From the NCBI RefSeq assembly GCF_035222275.1, contig NC_085881.1, positions 2,232,001 to 2,296,000 of the forward strand: a stretch of 64,000 nucleotides of DNA, in the 5' to 3' direction. The DNA is from Podospora bellae-mahoneyi. Lineage: Eukaryota; Ascomycota; Sordariomycetes; Sordariales; Podosporaceae. The translations under genes were made by a program, and so were the position numbers. Below are positions 46,639 to 58,228 of this stretch, one piece after another; position 1 is the first letter of the stretch, and each line of letters starts with the position of its first letter. The notes under the pieces are model-generated. The model worked only from the letters and a program-made list of their open reading frames with translations, made no database searches and was not told where the DNA came from.

Positions 46639-49600
46639 ATGGAAAACGACCGAGATCACGATCTGCCGCCGGTGGCGAGCAACCGAAATGGCTTTTATAG
46701 TCTCCAAGGAAACCACAGCAGCGTCAGCGTTTTCGAGGATGTTGAGATGGCGCACGATGAAGTGAGTGGAACCGTGCACAATCTAAGCCTGCGGCAGTGG
46801 TACTAACCACACACATAGCTCTACTCGGGGCCGATGGCTGAATCGTTACCCACGAGTGTCTCTGCCTTTCATCACCGCCGCTCACGAGCCGATTCCACAG
46901 CAAGCTTCTCATTCTGGCAGGAAGAAGATGAACTGAATGACCCTCTTGCGATAGAGGAGCGGCGCATCGGGGATCTGGACGAGCTCCCGTTCGACGACGA
47001 ACTCGACGAGGAACAGGACTCTACCGACCTCGAACGAACCGCCGAGGAAAACGATTACGTCCTCCATCGGCGCGCATCCACGCAATCACGAGGGGACTCT
47101 GTGCACAGTATGTTGCTACGTAGGGACAGTGGCACATCGGCAGGGAGTGGATATGGGTCGAATCGACACAGTCAAAAGGCGCATATTCAGAATGAGGACC
47201 TCTACATTGCGATCGCGGGGTTCAGAACCAGTAAAATCGGCTATGCTCTGTACCTTTTGATATGTGTATTCACGTTGGGGGTAGGGTGGCTAATCTTCTA
47301 CTGGTCGCCAAAGTGGCGAGTCAAGCTGGTTGGGAGGTCCGCGCTCCTCAGGGAGTGCGAGTGGGTGGTGGTGGAAAACTCGTGGAACGAGATGACCGCG
47401 GTGGATGTGGTATCGAAGGAGTATGGGAGGACGCTTTCGACAGTTTTTGGGTCGCCTTCCAAGTTCACTTCGTACCTCCTGGATGACGATCCAGATCCAA
47501 TTCTTCCGGAACTGAGGTACATAGACTATCGCCACATTCGCTTCTTCTTCCACCCTGTGCGCGACAAGTTTCTCATCTGCAATGGCTGGAAGGATCCCCT
47601 CTGGACAGATGTTCAAGACGTTCGCAATGGTATCGACAGCGACGAGCAGGTCAGCCGTCGCACTGTCTTTGGGAAAAACGATATCAATATCGAAAAGAAG
47701 ACTACTGGCCAGCTCCTCGTGAAGGAAGTAAGTTTCCCCCCACATATGTGAATTCGAAGAAAGCCCGGTTGCTGACAAAGTTCAGGTCTTTCACCCATTC
47801 TACGTATTTCAAGTCGCCAGTCTTGTCCTATGGTCTCTGGACGAATACTACTACTACGCTTGCGCCATCTTCTTGATCTCGGCCATTTCTATCATACAGA
47901 CTTTGATAGAAACACGGCAGACTGAGAGGAGACTTCGGGACATTTCTCGGTTTGAGTGTGATGTCAGAATCTGTCGACACGGCTTCTGTAAGTTTCTCTC
48001 CTCTTTTGAGGTCAGTGGGCACTTTTTGCGGTATTCTAGCGCAGCATCCTCTTTGCCACATGACCACAGACCATTTCTAGTCCGTGATAGCCGCTAATAC
48101 AACCCCAGGGAACACAATCCTCTCAAGCGAACTAGTACCCGGTGACGTCTACGAAGTCAGCGACCCCAGGTTGACGCAGTTTCCTGCCGATAGCATCCTT
48201 CTAAGCGGTGACTGCATTGTCAACGAGAGCATGCTCACAGGAGAATCGATACCTATAACCAAAACCCCAGCTTCAAACGACACGCTTCGGAAGCTTGATT
48301 TGAATGCTCCAACACCAGTAGCCGAGGTGGCCAAACACACTCTGTTTTGCGGAACCAAGATCATCCGCGCTCGAAGGCCTCAGAATGAAGATGAACAAGC
48401 TGTTGCTCTTGCCATGGTTATCAAGACAGGCTTCAACACAACAAAGGGTGCCTTGGTTCGGTCAATGCTCTTCCCGAAGCCGTCTGGCTTCAAGTTCTAC
48501 AGAGATTCCTTCCGGTACATTGGTGTGATGGCCATTGTGGCAGCTGTTGGTTTCTTGGCCAGTATCGTCAACTTCATTCACCTTGGCTTGGCGTGGCATG
48601 AAATCATCATTCGCGCCCTGGATCTGATCACGATTGTGGTTCCACCGGCGTTGCCGGCCACCTTGACTATTGGCACCACGTTTGCGGTGCGCCGGCTCAA
48701 GAGACAGAACATCTTTTGCACGAGCCCGCAGAGGGTTCAGGTTGGAGGAAAACTTGACATTATGTGCTTTGACAAGACTGGGACTTTGACAGAGGAGGGC
48801 CTTGACATCCTTGGTGTGCATCTCGTTTCTAGGGACACCAACAAGTTTATTGATTTGATTGAAAATCCTGATGATTTGGCGGTTGGTCATGACCAGCCCC
48901 CTGCTGTGGGGGGTAAGCCTGACACCAGGTCGACGGCGCTTTATACCATGGCCACTTGCCATGCGCTGAGGAAGATCGATGGCGAGATGCTCGGGGAGCC
49001 TCTTGAGCTAAAGATGTTTGAGTTTACAAAGTGGTCTTTCGAAGAGGGTGACCTGGGTGGTGGAAAAGGGGATGACGAGGAGCAAGGAACTCTGAAGCCT
49101 TCAATCGCTAGGCCGCCTCCGGACGCAAAAGCTGATGGCACTGGGGAAGCATCTTCTATCGAACTGGGTGTGCTCAAGTCGTTTGAGTTTGTGTCTCATC
49201 TTCGCCGGGCCAGTGTCATTGTCAAAGACTTTGGTAAGCCAAGCGGAGACATTTATGTCAAGGGTTCGCCTGAGTGTATGAGGGAGATTTGCAAGCCAGA
49301 GACATTCCCTGAGGATTATGACGAGGTCTTGGGGCAGTATACTCGCAAGGGGTACAGAGTCATCGCTTGTGCCTCGAGACATATCAAGAAGCTCAGCTGG
49401 GTCAAGGCTCAGAAGATGCACAGGCATGATGTCGAGTCGAACCTCGAGTTTGTCGGCTTCATCATTTTTGAGAACAAGCTCAAGCCTACCACGGCGGCGG
49501 TACTCAAGGAACTTGGAGATTCTAATATCGGAACTGTCATGGTTACCGGCGACAACATCTTGACCGCCATCAGTGTGGCGAGGGAATCTGGCATGATCAG

Positions 49601-50926
49601 CGAGACGGCACATTGTTTCTACGCTCGGTTCGCAACAGGGCACACCAAAGACCCCAACGCCGAGTTACAGTGGGAGAGTATTGACAACCCCATCTACCGT
49701 CTCGATCCCCGAACCCTACTCCCACTACCGGCTCCTCCGGAAGGCGACGCCTCGCTACCATACGACATCTCTAACATGAGGAATTACTCCATCGCAGTCT
49801 CAGGCGATGTCTTCCGCTGGGTAGTCGACTACGCCCCAGCAGAAGTAATGCAGCGCATGCTCGTCACCGGCAAGGTCTTTGCGCGCATGTCGCCAGATGA
49901 GAAGCACGAGCTGGTCGACAAGCTTCAGAGCATCGACTACTCGTGCGGCTTCTGCGGCGACGGCGCCAATGACTGCGGCGCGCTCAAGGCAGCCGACGTT
50001 GGGATCTCCCTCTCGGAAGCGGAAGCCTCTGTCGCAGCCCCTTTCACCTCGCGCGTCTTTGACATCACGTGCGTCCCCAAAGTGATAAGAGAAGGCCGGG
50101 CCGCGTTGGTGACGTCGTTTGCCTGTTTCAAGTACATGAGTCTCTACTCGGCGATCCAGTTCACGACAGTCTCGTTCCTCTACGCGTCTGCTTCCAACCT
50201 GGGGGATTTTCAGTTTCTGTATATTGACCTGGCGTTGATCCTGCCGATAGCGGTGTTTATGGGGTGGTCGAAACCGTACCCGGTGCTGTGCAAGAAGAAG
50301 CCGATTGCGGATTTGGTGTCCAGGAAGGTGCTGACGCCGTTGATGTGCCACATGGCGGTTTGTGTCGGTATCCAAACGGTGGCGTTTGTGGGGGTGAGGG
50401 GGATGGAGGGGTTTATTGCGCCAACGACGCCAAAACCGGGGGAGAAGCCGGATGTGGAGAATAGCGAGGTGACGGGGTTGTTTCTGGTTAGTTGCTGGCA
50501 GTATGTGCTTGCGGGGTGGGTGTTGAATGCTGGGAGGCCGTTTAGGGAGGGGGTGGGGAAGAATTGTGAGTATTATACATTCCCGGGGGAGATGAAAGGG
50601 GGTGGTGATGATGGCTGACAATAATGATAGGGCCTTTTTTGGTCACGATGGCGACTGCGTTGGGGTTGAATGGGTTTATGGCTGTTGCGCCGCCGGAGTG
50701 GATTGGGTTTATGAGGTTGACTAGGACGAGTTGGGAGTACAAAGTTGTGTTTGTTTTTGGGTTGGGGGCGGGGGTGTATTTGGGGTTGGCGTGGGTGGGA
50801 GAGCATTATGTTTTTCAGAGGTTGGCGGGGTGGGTTGGGCGGGTCAAGGGGTGGCTGAGGGGGGGGGAGAAGGGGGGTAAGAAGAGGAAGGAGTACAAGG
50901 TTATTTTGGAGAGGATGAGGTTTTGA
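46639..50926 (+). CDS. YPK9: P5B-type P-ATPase, YPK9/ATP13A2 homologue
   Basis: P5B ATPases sit in vacuolar/lysosomal membranes and, in animals, export polyamines; yeast YPK9 protects from heavy metals. Exons: 46639-46761, 46819-47727, 47786-47987, 48109-50565, 50631-50926, giving 1,328 aa. The first ~170 residues are cytosolic, acidic and Ser-rich; a hydrophobic segment (IGYALYLLICVFTLGVGWLI) begins the N-terminal membrane region. Family motifs: PADSILLSGD, LTGES, PPALPAT in a transmembrane helix (P5B signature), phosphorylation site DKTGTLTEEG (Asp at about residue 633, 48771), KGSPE, MVTGDN, and the hinge FCGDGANDCGALKAADVG. The C-terminus ends with several membrane spans and a basic tail. 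The start at 46639 is supported by a first exon that splices in frame (DVEMAHDE to LYSGPMAES). Confidence 0.95.
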
Positions 50927-51528
50927 TGGGTGTAAGGGATGGAATGGGTTGGGCTGGTTGGACATTGGAGAATGGGGAGAGCTAGGTAGGGGATGGGTAT
51001 GACTATACGTGGATATGTAGGTTATGGATGGATAGACATGAGTCTTTTTGGGCTGGGCTGGCTGGCGTTGGTAAGGACTGGGTCAGCTGGCGTTGGTAAG
51101 GACTGGGCGGAAACGTGTGGCAAGAGATAAAGTATATACAGACTTGTAGTCAAGGTTTTGAGCGAAAGTTGAAATATGTTTGGGTTGTGATTGGGTTGGG
51201 TAGGTGGGTGTGATGTGTGTGTTTGACAAGTAGGGAAGATGTGTCTCGTTTTGACATGGCGGGTTTCTCTGAAAGTATCGAGAACCAGTGGGCTGTATAA
51301 TCCTGCTACTTAGAGATTAACGTATAATATCAACTGAACAGCAAACAATGTGACTGTTAAACTGATTTAATTTGGTATCTCCTCCCTCTCTTGCTCTTGG
51401 CTTCCTCCTAGGCCTGTTGTCCGTCCGTCTAGTTGGGTCAGCGTTATTGCTACTTTGGCGCCTGACCAGGTATGTACATTTATTTCTCTTCACCACCTCG
51501 TCGTTTTCATATCCTCGATGCGAGTCGT
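50927..51528. other. Convergent 3' intergenic region
   Basis: Between YPK9 (+) and the NDUFB2 gene (-). Includes the 22-nt direct repeat annotated separately. No gene supported. Confidence 0.5.
51061..51107. repeat. 22-nt direct repeat
   Basis: GCTGGCGTTGGTAAGGACTG plus GG occurs at 51061-51082 and again at 51086-51107, identical, 3 nt apart. It lies in the 3' flank of YPK9. Confidence 0.9.
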
Positions 51529-51761
51529 TTAGTGATCCCAGGGGTGCTTCCAGCCGAGAAGGACAGGTCCTGTTCTTCTTGTGAGTAACACTGTTCTGGC
51601 TCGAGGGGTAGAGCTGAGAAAGACATACCGTCCTCCTTCGCCTTGTAAAAGATCCAGAACCACATGGAAGCTCCCAGGCCGGTGGCGGTATAGCGGTAGA
51701 GGGGCCGGATGGGGCCGGCGAGTTGGGAGCGGGGGAGGGCTCGGGAGAAGCGGGCGAACAT
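51529..51761 (-). CDS. Complex I subunit NDUFB2 homologue
   Basis: Accessory subunit of mitochondrial NADH:ubiquinone oxidoreductase. Two exons, 51761-51629 and 51569-51529, join to only 57 aa. The N-terminus MFARFSRALPRSQLAG is basic and fits mitochondrial targeting; a single hydrophobic helix (TATGLGASMWFWIFYKAKEDG) is followed by PVLLGWKHPWDH at the C-terminus. This tail is a hallmark of plant and fungal NDUFB2-like subunits. The gene is easily missed because the second exon codes for only 13 residues. It faces BUR1 divergently. Confidence 0.85.
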
Positions 51762-52411
51762 TTTTGGTTTTTTCTCTTTCTCTGCTGGATGGAGGAGATC
51801 AGGTACTGAAGGAGACAAAGCAATTGAATAGAGAGGGACAAACTCACGCTGGCTGGTGGCAGACGGGGAAAGAAATGGGTGGGTTGGTAGGTGTGTCGCG
51901 ATTGGAGCTTCTCGAGCTGGCTGTGTCGTCGTTGCGCCGATTGCTCGCCCTCTCAGTGACCAGGGTTGGGGTACGTACTCTGTATCTGCCGTCATTGGGT
52001 GTGGGTGCCTGAAGAACAAGGCAGAAACAGCCAAGAAAGGGTTCCAGCCCAGCAAGGTGCGTCTGTCATTTCTTGGCAGGCATCGGCAGCGCGCGCTCTC
52101 GGCTTAATCTTGGTCTCTTGCCCGTTCTTTGCTTTCTTACAACCTTCTCTTCTTCGTCACACTTTTAGAAAGCAGCGAATTGAGAGGATAAGGGTATTTC
52201 GGCAGCAAGCTTGCAGAAACTGGATCAAACGTACCATTCTGGATTGACAAACGGCCTTGCGAAGCAATCCAGACGTCAGCAATTCCATCAGCGGCAGTCA
52301 ACTGTTCCACTGTCAGTTCAACAGACGAAAGCCTTATCCAGAAACAGCCGATAAGATATTCTTCGTCCAACAACCGCCATCAAAGACGAACAAAACAGTT
52401 ACAACGGCGCG
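51762..52411. other. Divergent promoter region NDUFB2/BUR1
   Basis: 650 bp between two divergent starts; should hold both promoters and 5' leaders. Nothing specific was recognised. Confidence 0.5.
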
Positions 52412-54232
52412 ATGAGCGCCTCCGAGTCGCAGGAGGCTGCGGGGAGGCCGCAATCTCCCCGCAGCTTTGCCATTGCGCACCAGAGGCCGAGAAGCAGCTT
52501 TGTCGGGTGCTCCAAGATTGCCGACTACGAGGTGTTGGGGAAACTGGGCGAGGGTACCTTTGGGTAGGTGGTGGTTCTTTTGCCTTCCCATCTTGGCCGT
52601 GTCCGAAGCTGACATTGTTGCCCTACACAGAGAGGTTTACCGCGCGAGATCGAGAAAGACGGGTGCTTTGGTTGCGCTCAAGAAGATCATCATGCATAAC
52701 GAAAAGGATGGCTTTCCGATTACGGCATTGAGAGAAATCAAGCTGCTCAAGCTACTGTCGCATCCCAACATCCTCCGACTGGAGGATATGGCAGTGGAAC
52801 ACCCGCCTAGGAGTGGTGAGTTGATGCTATCTGTCGAGGAGGTTCCAGGACATGCATGATTAACAGGCGCCCTTTGCCAGCGGACAAACGAAAGCGACCC
52901 ATCATGTACATGGTCACGCCCTACATGGACCATGACCTGTCGGGCTTGCTCGACAACCCCTCGGTGACATTGACCGAGCCGCAAATTAAGTGCTACATGC
53001 AGCAACTGCTCCAGGGCCTGGAGTATCTACACGCCAATCGCATTTTGCACAGAGATATGAAGGCTGCCAACCTGTTGATCAACAACAGGGGCATTCTTCA
53101 GATTGCTGATTTCGGTCTTGCGAGACACTACGAGGGCAAGACACCACAGCCTGGTCACGGCGGTGGGGAAGGAACGCGTGACTACACTGCTTTGGTGGTC
53201 ACGCGCTGGTACCGCCCGCCCGAGTTGTTGATGCATCTCAAACGATACACCACATCGATTGACTTGTGGGGAGTTGGGTAGGCAGCCTGTGGTCGATTCT
53301 TTGTTGCAAGGGATCATGCTGACAATGTCCCTAGGTGTGTTTTTGGCGAGATGCTAGTTGGCAAGCCCATTCTCACCGGCGAATCTGATGGGCACCAGTT
53401 GGAGTTGATATGGGACCTCTGCGGTACGCCCACCATCGAGACAATGCCTGGGTTGAAAGACTTGCCTGGAGCCGAAGCGATGTCACCCAAGCCGCGACAA
53501 GGTAACCTGGGGCAAAGGTTCAGAGAATACGGCTCGGGTGCCATCTCGTTACTTCGAGAGCTTCTCAAGCTGGACTGGAGGAGCAGAATCAACGCTCATG
53601 ACGCCCTGCAGCACCCTTACTTCCGCAACCCCCCATACCCCGCCAAGCCAGAAGAACTGCCGTCTTTCGAAGAAAGTCACGAATATGATCGTAAGAAGTA
53701 CCATGAGAAAAGAACCGTGTTGCCTCCAGCGCCCAGGGGCGGTACCGTGGGCCGCGGTCCCAACAATGACGGCGATGGCTACAGGAACAGCGGTGGCCCC
53801 GGCGGAAGAGGCTATCCTCGGAACAACAACAACCGCAATTTTGGTGGTCCGGCCCCGGCACCAGACGAGCGAGTGCCCGCTTGGCACAGAGACACCAGGC
53901 TTCCACCGCGCCCACCTCCACCTGCGGACTATGGCAACGGCCGTGATCGAGCTCCTCGTGGAGGTGGCGGAGGAAATCGTCAGGACGTCGATACGTATAT
54001 TCCCAGTTATGATAGGGACGCTCCAAGACGAGACGATCGGCGGAGGGACGACAGGCGAGACCGCGGAGGCCCAGGGGACAGGAGGAGGGGGGATTATGAT
54101 GACCGCACAAGGAGCAATCGCACGCGCAGCAGAAGTCGGTCACCTCTGCCGCCAAGAGACCGCGATAGGGACAGGGACAGGGACAGGGACAGAGATCGGC
54201 CACCTCGCGATGGTCCACCGCATCCTAGATAG
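52412..54232 (+). CDS. BUR1: BUR1/CDK9-type cyclin-dependent kinase
   Basis: Ser/Thr kinase that phosphorylates Spt5 and the RNA polymerase II tail to promote elongation. Exons: 52412-52563, 52631-52815, 52881-53277, 53335-54232, giving 543 aa. Kinase domain about residues 39-390: glycine loop GEGTFG, VALKKI, the PSTAIRE-like helix [28 protein letters not shown], and the T-loop with [34 protein letters not shown] is typical of fungal BUR1. The C-terminal region from about residue 395 is Arg/Gly/Asn/Pro-rich with an Arg-Asp array encoded by GGGACA repeats (54167-54192). The TAG at 54230 is followed in the same frame by 16 more codons of RG-rich sequence before TAA, as if a longer ancestral tail was truncated. 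Confidence 0.94.
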
Positions 54233-54329
54233 GTTCAGGGTCGCAGAGGCCACGAGCAGGAATACGGACGTAATCCCCGTCGGTAAGGAGGCGGGAATAC
54301 CAAACGGGGCTCCAGGCGCTCGGGGGAGG

Positions 54330-55879
54330 ATGAGCAACCCAGACCGGGGTCTGGTGGTCATGAGCAGAGGCCTGACGGGGGCGGGGGGGGAGTTGGGTGG
54401 CTCTACATCACGGGATGGACGTCAAAGCAATCCGGCACCAGTAGCAAACAGGAGGCCAGTCCCATTGTACAGTCCTGATAGACCTATTCCGTCGATTGAA
54501 GCAGAGCCGCTAGCACCCTCACGATTGCGCCCGTCATGCTCGCCGTCACGCTCGTTGTCACTCAACTCATGCAATCGACAATTGCTCGTCCAAGCAAGCG
54601 GCCGAAGCCGATCTTTTGCTTCTGGTGATTCTTCGGATCCGGAGCTGCCTGCAGACCCACCACGTAGACAATCTCTTTTTTTTCGGGTCGTTCAGCCTGA
54701 GGACGTAGTTGAGCAAGCACCCGAGGAGACAGCTGAGCAACCATCCGAGGACGCAGCGGAGAGACCACGGCAGCGTGTTAAATTACCGCCTTTGCCATCA
54801 CCGCTCGGATCGTCGGTCGAAAGACTTCTTGGGCTGAGAACAGCCAGTGATTCCTTGCATCTGAGTCTAGGAACAAGCAGGGCTCGGGCTGGCATAGCCA
54901 GGTCGAGGGTGCTGGCTGATGAGGACGGCTCGTCCGAAGTGGGTGACTCGCTTTCGTTCGCATCAGCATCATCCGGGAGGCGGAATCGGGGGATGTTTAG
55001 GGGGGGGGGTTGGAGATGCCGGCATAATCAAGAAGAGATTGAGCGGGCGGCTAGGGTGTTGGGTGTGCCGGTGCCGGTGCCGGGGTCAAGGGCCGCAGTA
55101 GAGGGAGGGTTCTTCCGACTGATGGTGGGTGGGAGAGGTGCTCTACGTCGAGTTCGGGAGAGGTGGAGAGTACACGACCGTCGGTGGTGCCGCCGCGGAG
55201 AAGTGGGCAGAGAAGAAGTCGGAGGCCAGGTGATGGTTGGGAGGCGGATGATGAGTTGCGGAAGGGGTCGGGAGAGAGGTCGGAGGAGGAAATTGCCTGG
55301 TCGGTGGGTCTGAGGAACGGCCGAGCACACCGCCAAGGGTTGGGTTTTGTGAGGGTGAGGGTGGTGAGGAGGGGGGTGGTGAGCAAGAGGGGAGTGGTGA
55401 AGAGGATGGTGGCGAGCAAGGAGAAAAGGGTGGTGATGATAAGAAGAGAAAGAGGTCGAGGTCTCCTGGCGGGTCTGAGAGGCAAGGCAAGAAGAGAAGG
55501 AGGGGGTCCAAACCACCGTCTGCTGAAGTGTCTGAGGAGTAAGGTTGGCTTGAATGATAATCCGTCTGCTGAAGCACCAGAGGAGCGGTCTGATGTCGAA
55601 ATGCATGATGAGGAAGTTGATGATGAACCGGCTGAGGAGCAGGCCGAGGTTGAAATGGATGACGAGCAAACTGATGATGAATCCCCTGCTCAACCACAAG
55701 CCCCTCCTCAAGCTCAACCCCCTCCTCCACCTCAACCTCCCCCTCAACCAAGCCCTGTCACGAGACGATCAACAAGGAGCAGTACCGCACGGGAGCCCGA
55801 TTTCTATGCTGAGGTAAACACGAGCACTGGGCGTAAGAACAGTAGTAAAAATAATCACTGGCGCGGGAGATTCGGGTGA
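54330..55879 (+). CDS. Low-complexity hypothetical protein, structure uncertain
   Basis: Not recognised. An ATG-led frame (54330 or 54360) runs with Ser/Pro/Arg-rich sequence, then acidic VQPEDVVEQAPEETAEQ, then SSEVGDSLSFASASSGRR, to about 55030. Plausible coding then changes frame near 55040-55070 (STSSSGEVESTRPSVVPP, WEADDELRKGSGERSEEE), shifts again near 55300 (GEEDGGEQGEKGGDDKKRKRSR), and the last part (SDVEMHDEEVDDEPAEEQ, then a Pro-rich run and REPDFYAEVNTSTGRKNSS) ends at TGA 55879. This fits one intron-containing or frame-damaged gene for a disordered, acidic/basic nuclear-type protein, but I cannot fix the exons. The long upstream frame overlapping BUR1 is a shadow. Confidence 0.35.
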
Positions 55880-56366
55880 TTAGGATATAGACACCCAGAA
55901 AAGCGTGAATTTTGGTGTGGCTTGCAGCTGGCTTCTGGAATTTGGTCAACAAGCGAGGAGTATTAGTAATGTGTAAAAGTCATGTTTGGAGAGGGTCTTA
56001 GATGCATTCTGAAAGTGTCTGCTTGTGGTTTTCTTCAGAGTAAGGTTCGAAAGAACGGAGGAGAATTGCATACTTGTTTTCAGGTTGTGCAGCCATTTCA
56101 ACATCGCGTTCAGTTGTGAATGTAACCTTGTGTGATACTGGTGTTGTTGATGTTATAGTGAATTCTCTCGCAAGTAATTACGTCTCTGAATGACCATCCC
56201 CAGCCCCATCACGTCACAACAAAAACTCATCTTCCTCCATCCAAGTCAGAATCAAATTACTACTACGCGTTTAAACCGAACCGCTGTATCAACCACCCCT
56301 CCTTCTAGTCCCTCACCCCATCATCAAAACAACCAACCAAACCACCCTTCCGTCTCCTCCACCCTC
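55880..56366. other. Intergenic region
   Basis: Between the low-complexity (+) region and the membrane protein gene (-). No gene supported; probable 3' UTRs. Confidence 0.4.
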
Positions 56367-57359
56367 TCACGCACCTCCTCCTCTTTGACTCTCACCCCCA
56401 GCCCCCTCCTCCTCATCCGCTTCATACTCCTTCTCCTTCTCAATCTCCTTACTTACCCTCCATTTCTGTTCCAACATTGAAAAGGGCTTATCCCGACTAT
56501 ACCCCCGCTTCTTCTTGTTCGTCTTATCCACATCCCCCTCATACGCTTTAATCTCCTCAGCTTCCTTTATCTTGTTTAATATACTTGTCAGTTCCGGCTC
56601 CGCTTCCTCGTCATTCTTGACAATAATCTCTTCCCTCCCCTTCTTCAACCTCTTCCTCGCGCTACTCCCCAACTTCTTCGTGGCAGTAGTCTCACTCTCC
56701 ACAGCAACATCCTCCCCCATTAAATACTTCAAATCATCACCCCCAAACCCCCCACTCTGAAACTCGTTCTTCCCCTTGATCTTCTTCCTCTTCTGCTTCT
56801 TCTTGTTCCTCACCCCTTCCCCCTTCCCCCCACCAGCTTCGGTCCCAGCAATATCACTCTCCCTCTCATCCCAATCCCCCCTCTCCTTCCCACCCCCCTC
56901 CCCCTCAACCTCCTCAATAACCCCCAAATCCAACATCGCCAACCCAGCCTCGTCAACTCTCTCCTTCCACCCCATCCCTCGTCTCGTATCGCCATACATC
57001 GTCCCCACCACAAACGGCATACCCTTCCTCCTTTCAAACTCCCACTCCTCCCACCACCCATCCCACCTCCTCTCGTCCTCCCCCACCGTCAACTGTATCC
57101 TCCTCCTCAACCACCTCCAATCCACCCCCGTCCGACGACAAAAAGCCTGCTCCGTATCCAGCAGCACCGTCCGATGCGGCGCCAGAAAGCAGATAACATC
57201 CCAAATCAACGCTTGGGCAAAATGCCTGTAGCCGATCGCCACAAAATAGTACAGCACCCTCAAGACAAGTAAAAACGGCGTGGCGACAAAGAGCAAAAGC
57301 CGAAGATACCTCAGGATGGAGCCAACAAGGAAAAAGACGCCGAAGAGGTAGGAAATCAC
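56367..57359 (-). CDS. Unrecognised membrane protein, N-terminus incomplete
   Basis: An open frame of 331 codons without a recognised family. It starts with two or more hydrophobic helices (VISYLFGVFFLVGSILRY and LLLFVATPFLLVLRVLYYFV), then a conserved-looking globular part (LLDTEQAFCRRTGVDWRWL, GMPFVVGTMYGDTRRGMG), and a long Lys/Glu-rich tail with NKKKQKRKKIKGK and EEAEPELTSILNKIKEAEEI. No ATG occurs at the 5' end: the frame opens at GTG right after CTAG, which looks like an intron acceptor, and the same frame is open upstream of that TAG through IALLLVIY. A short upstream exon with the start codon is therefore expected but was not found. The gene lies just downstream of another membrane-protein gene (stop at 57405) on the same strand. 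Confidence 0.5.
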   Translation of the reverse strand: MISYLFGVFFLVGSILRYLRLLLFVATPFLLVLRVLYYFVAIGYRHFAQALIWDVICFLAPHRTVLLDTEQAFCRRTGVDWRWLRRRIQLTVGEDERRWDGWWEEWEFERRKGMPFVVGTMYGDTRRGMGWKERVDEAGLAMLDLGVIEEVEGEGGGKERGDWDERESDIAGTEAGGGKGEGVRNKKKQKRKKIKGKNEFQSGGFGGDDLKYLMGEDVAVESETTATKKLGSSARKRLKKGREEIIVKNDEEAEPELTSILNKIKEAEEIKAYEGDVDKTNKKKRGYSRDKPFSMLEQKWRVSKEIEKEKEYEADEEEGAGGESQRGGGA

Positions 57360-57404
57360 CTAGTATATGACGAGGAGGAGTGCAATCAGTCCAACAATCT
57401 TGTG

Positions 57405-58144
57405 CTACGCTGATGATTCGGACGAGGAAGAAGGGGAGACGAGGTTGGACGAGGATTCCTCGTGGATCGTCTCTGTCAGTAACCCCTGAAGCCGAGGTTT
57501 CTGAGGGCGTTGCTTGATGGAGGCGGCGGGGATCAAAAAGTTGGCTTGGTTGGAGGATGACATGACGGCTGTTGTGGCGCTGCTGTCCCAGGGGTCGTCG
57601 TCGGTTCCAAAGGATAGGGAGCTAGTGCTGTCGACCGAGCCGGGAGTAACGGGGAGGTCCATTTTTTGCTGTTTGTATGTCATGGCGCCTGGAGGTTTGT
57701 TGGGGGTGGCAGTCCGCTTAGAAGTGCTGGTGCTGATGCTGGTGCTGGTGCTGGTGAGGGCTAGAAATTGTTCTGTGATGAACACTATGAGGGCGCCGGT
57801 TGTGAAGCCTATTACTGCTGCGTAGAGGAGCTAACGATAAAGTCAGTAGGAACCGTCAGAGATGCATAAGGATCACGTACCAAGATGGGCAACGGCTTAA
57901 GCTCCAGAAAGATATGGATTACAATCCCGAACGGGGCTGTCGCCAAGTTGAAGACGGCTCTAGTAGGAGAGATGATGAAGAATGAAATCACACTCCAGAT
58001 TGTCTGCAAACTCCAAATGGTGACAGTCTTGGTAATCAACCAAGGCCAATACAAGGTACCGAAGATGGTCCTGAGCAGCGTGAGACTGGTTCTCTCGGAA
58101 ACGGGGGCGGTGGTGCTGTTGACGAGAACAGTGAGAGGATCCAT
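57405..58144 (-). CDS. Unrecognised multi-pass membrane protein
   Basis: Exons 58144-57881 and 57830-57405 join in phase 0 to 229 aa. The N-terminal ~115 residues contain about four hydrophobic segments (LLRTIFGTLYWPWLITKTV, TIWSVISFFIISPTRAVF, LPILLLYAAVIGFTTGALIV). The C-terminal half is soluble and Ser/Thr-rich (ALTSTSTSISTSTSKRT, SFGTDDDPWDSS, SSSESSA). I know no function; the layout (membrane domain then disordered cytosolic tail) resembles several uncharacterised fungal ER or plasma-membrane proteins. The start at 58144 is chosen because the longer upstream frame is made of the trinucleotide repeat at 58179-58253 and of Thr runs. Confidence 0.6.
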
Positions 58145-58179
58145 AGTCGAGCTACCGCAGATATAAACGAGTGTCGGAG

Positions 58180-58228
<49 letters not shown>

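Noticed and set aside
53538-54330. Plus-strand frame overlapping BUR1 exon 4
   Set aside because: It is the +1 shadow of the BUR1 C-terminal region; the BUR1 frame encodes the recognisable kinase end and Arg-Asp repeats. Only the part after 54330 could be independent.
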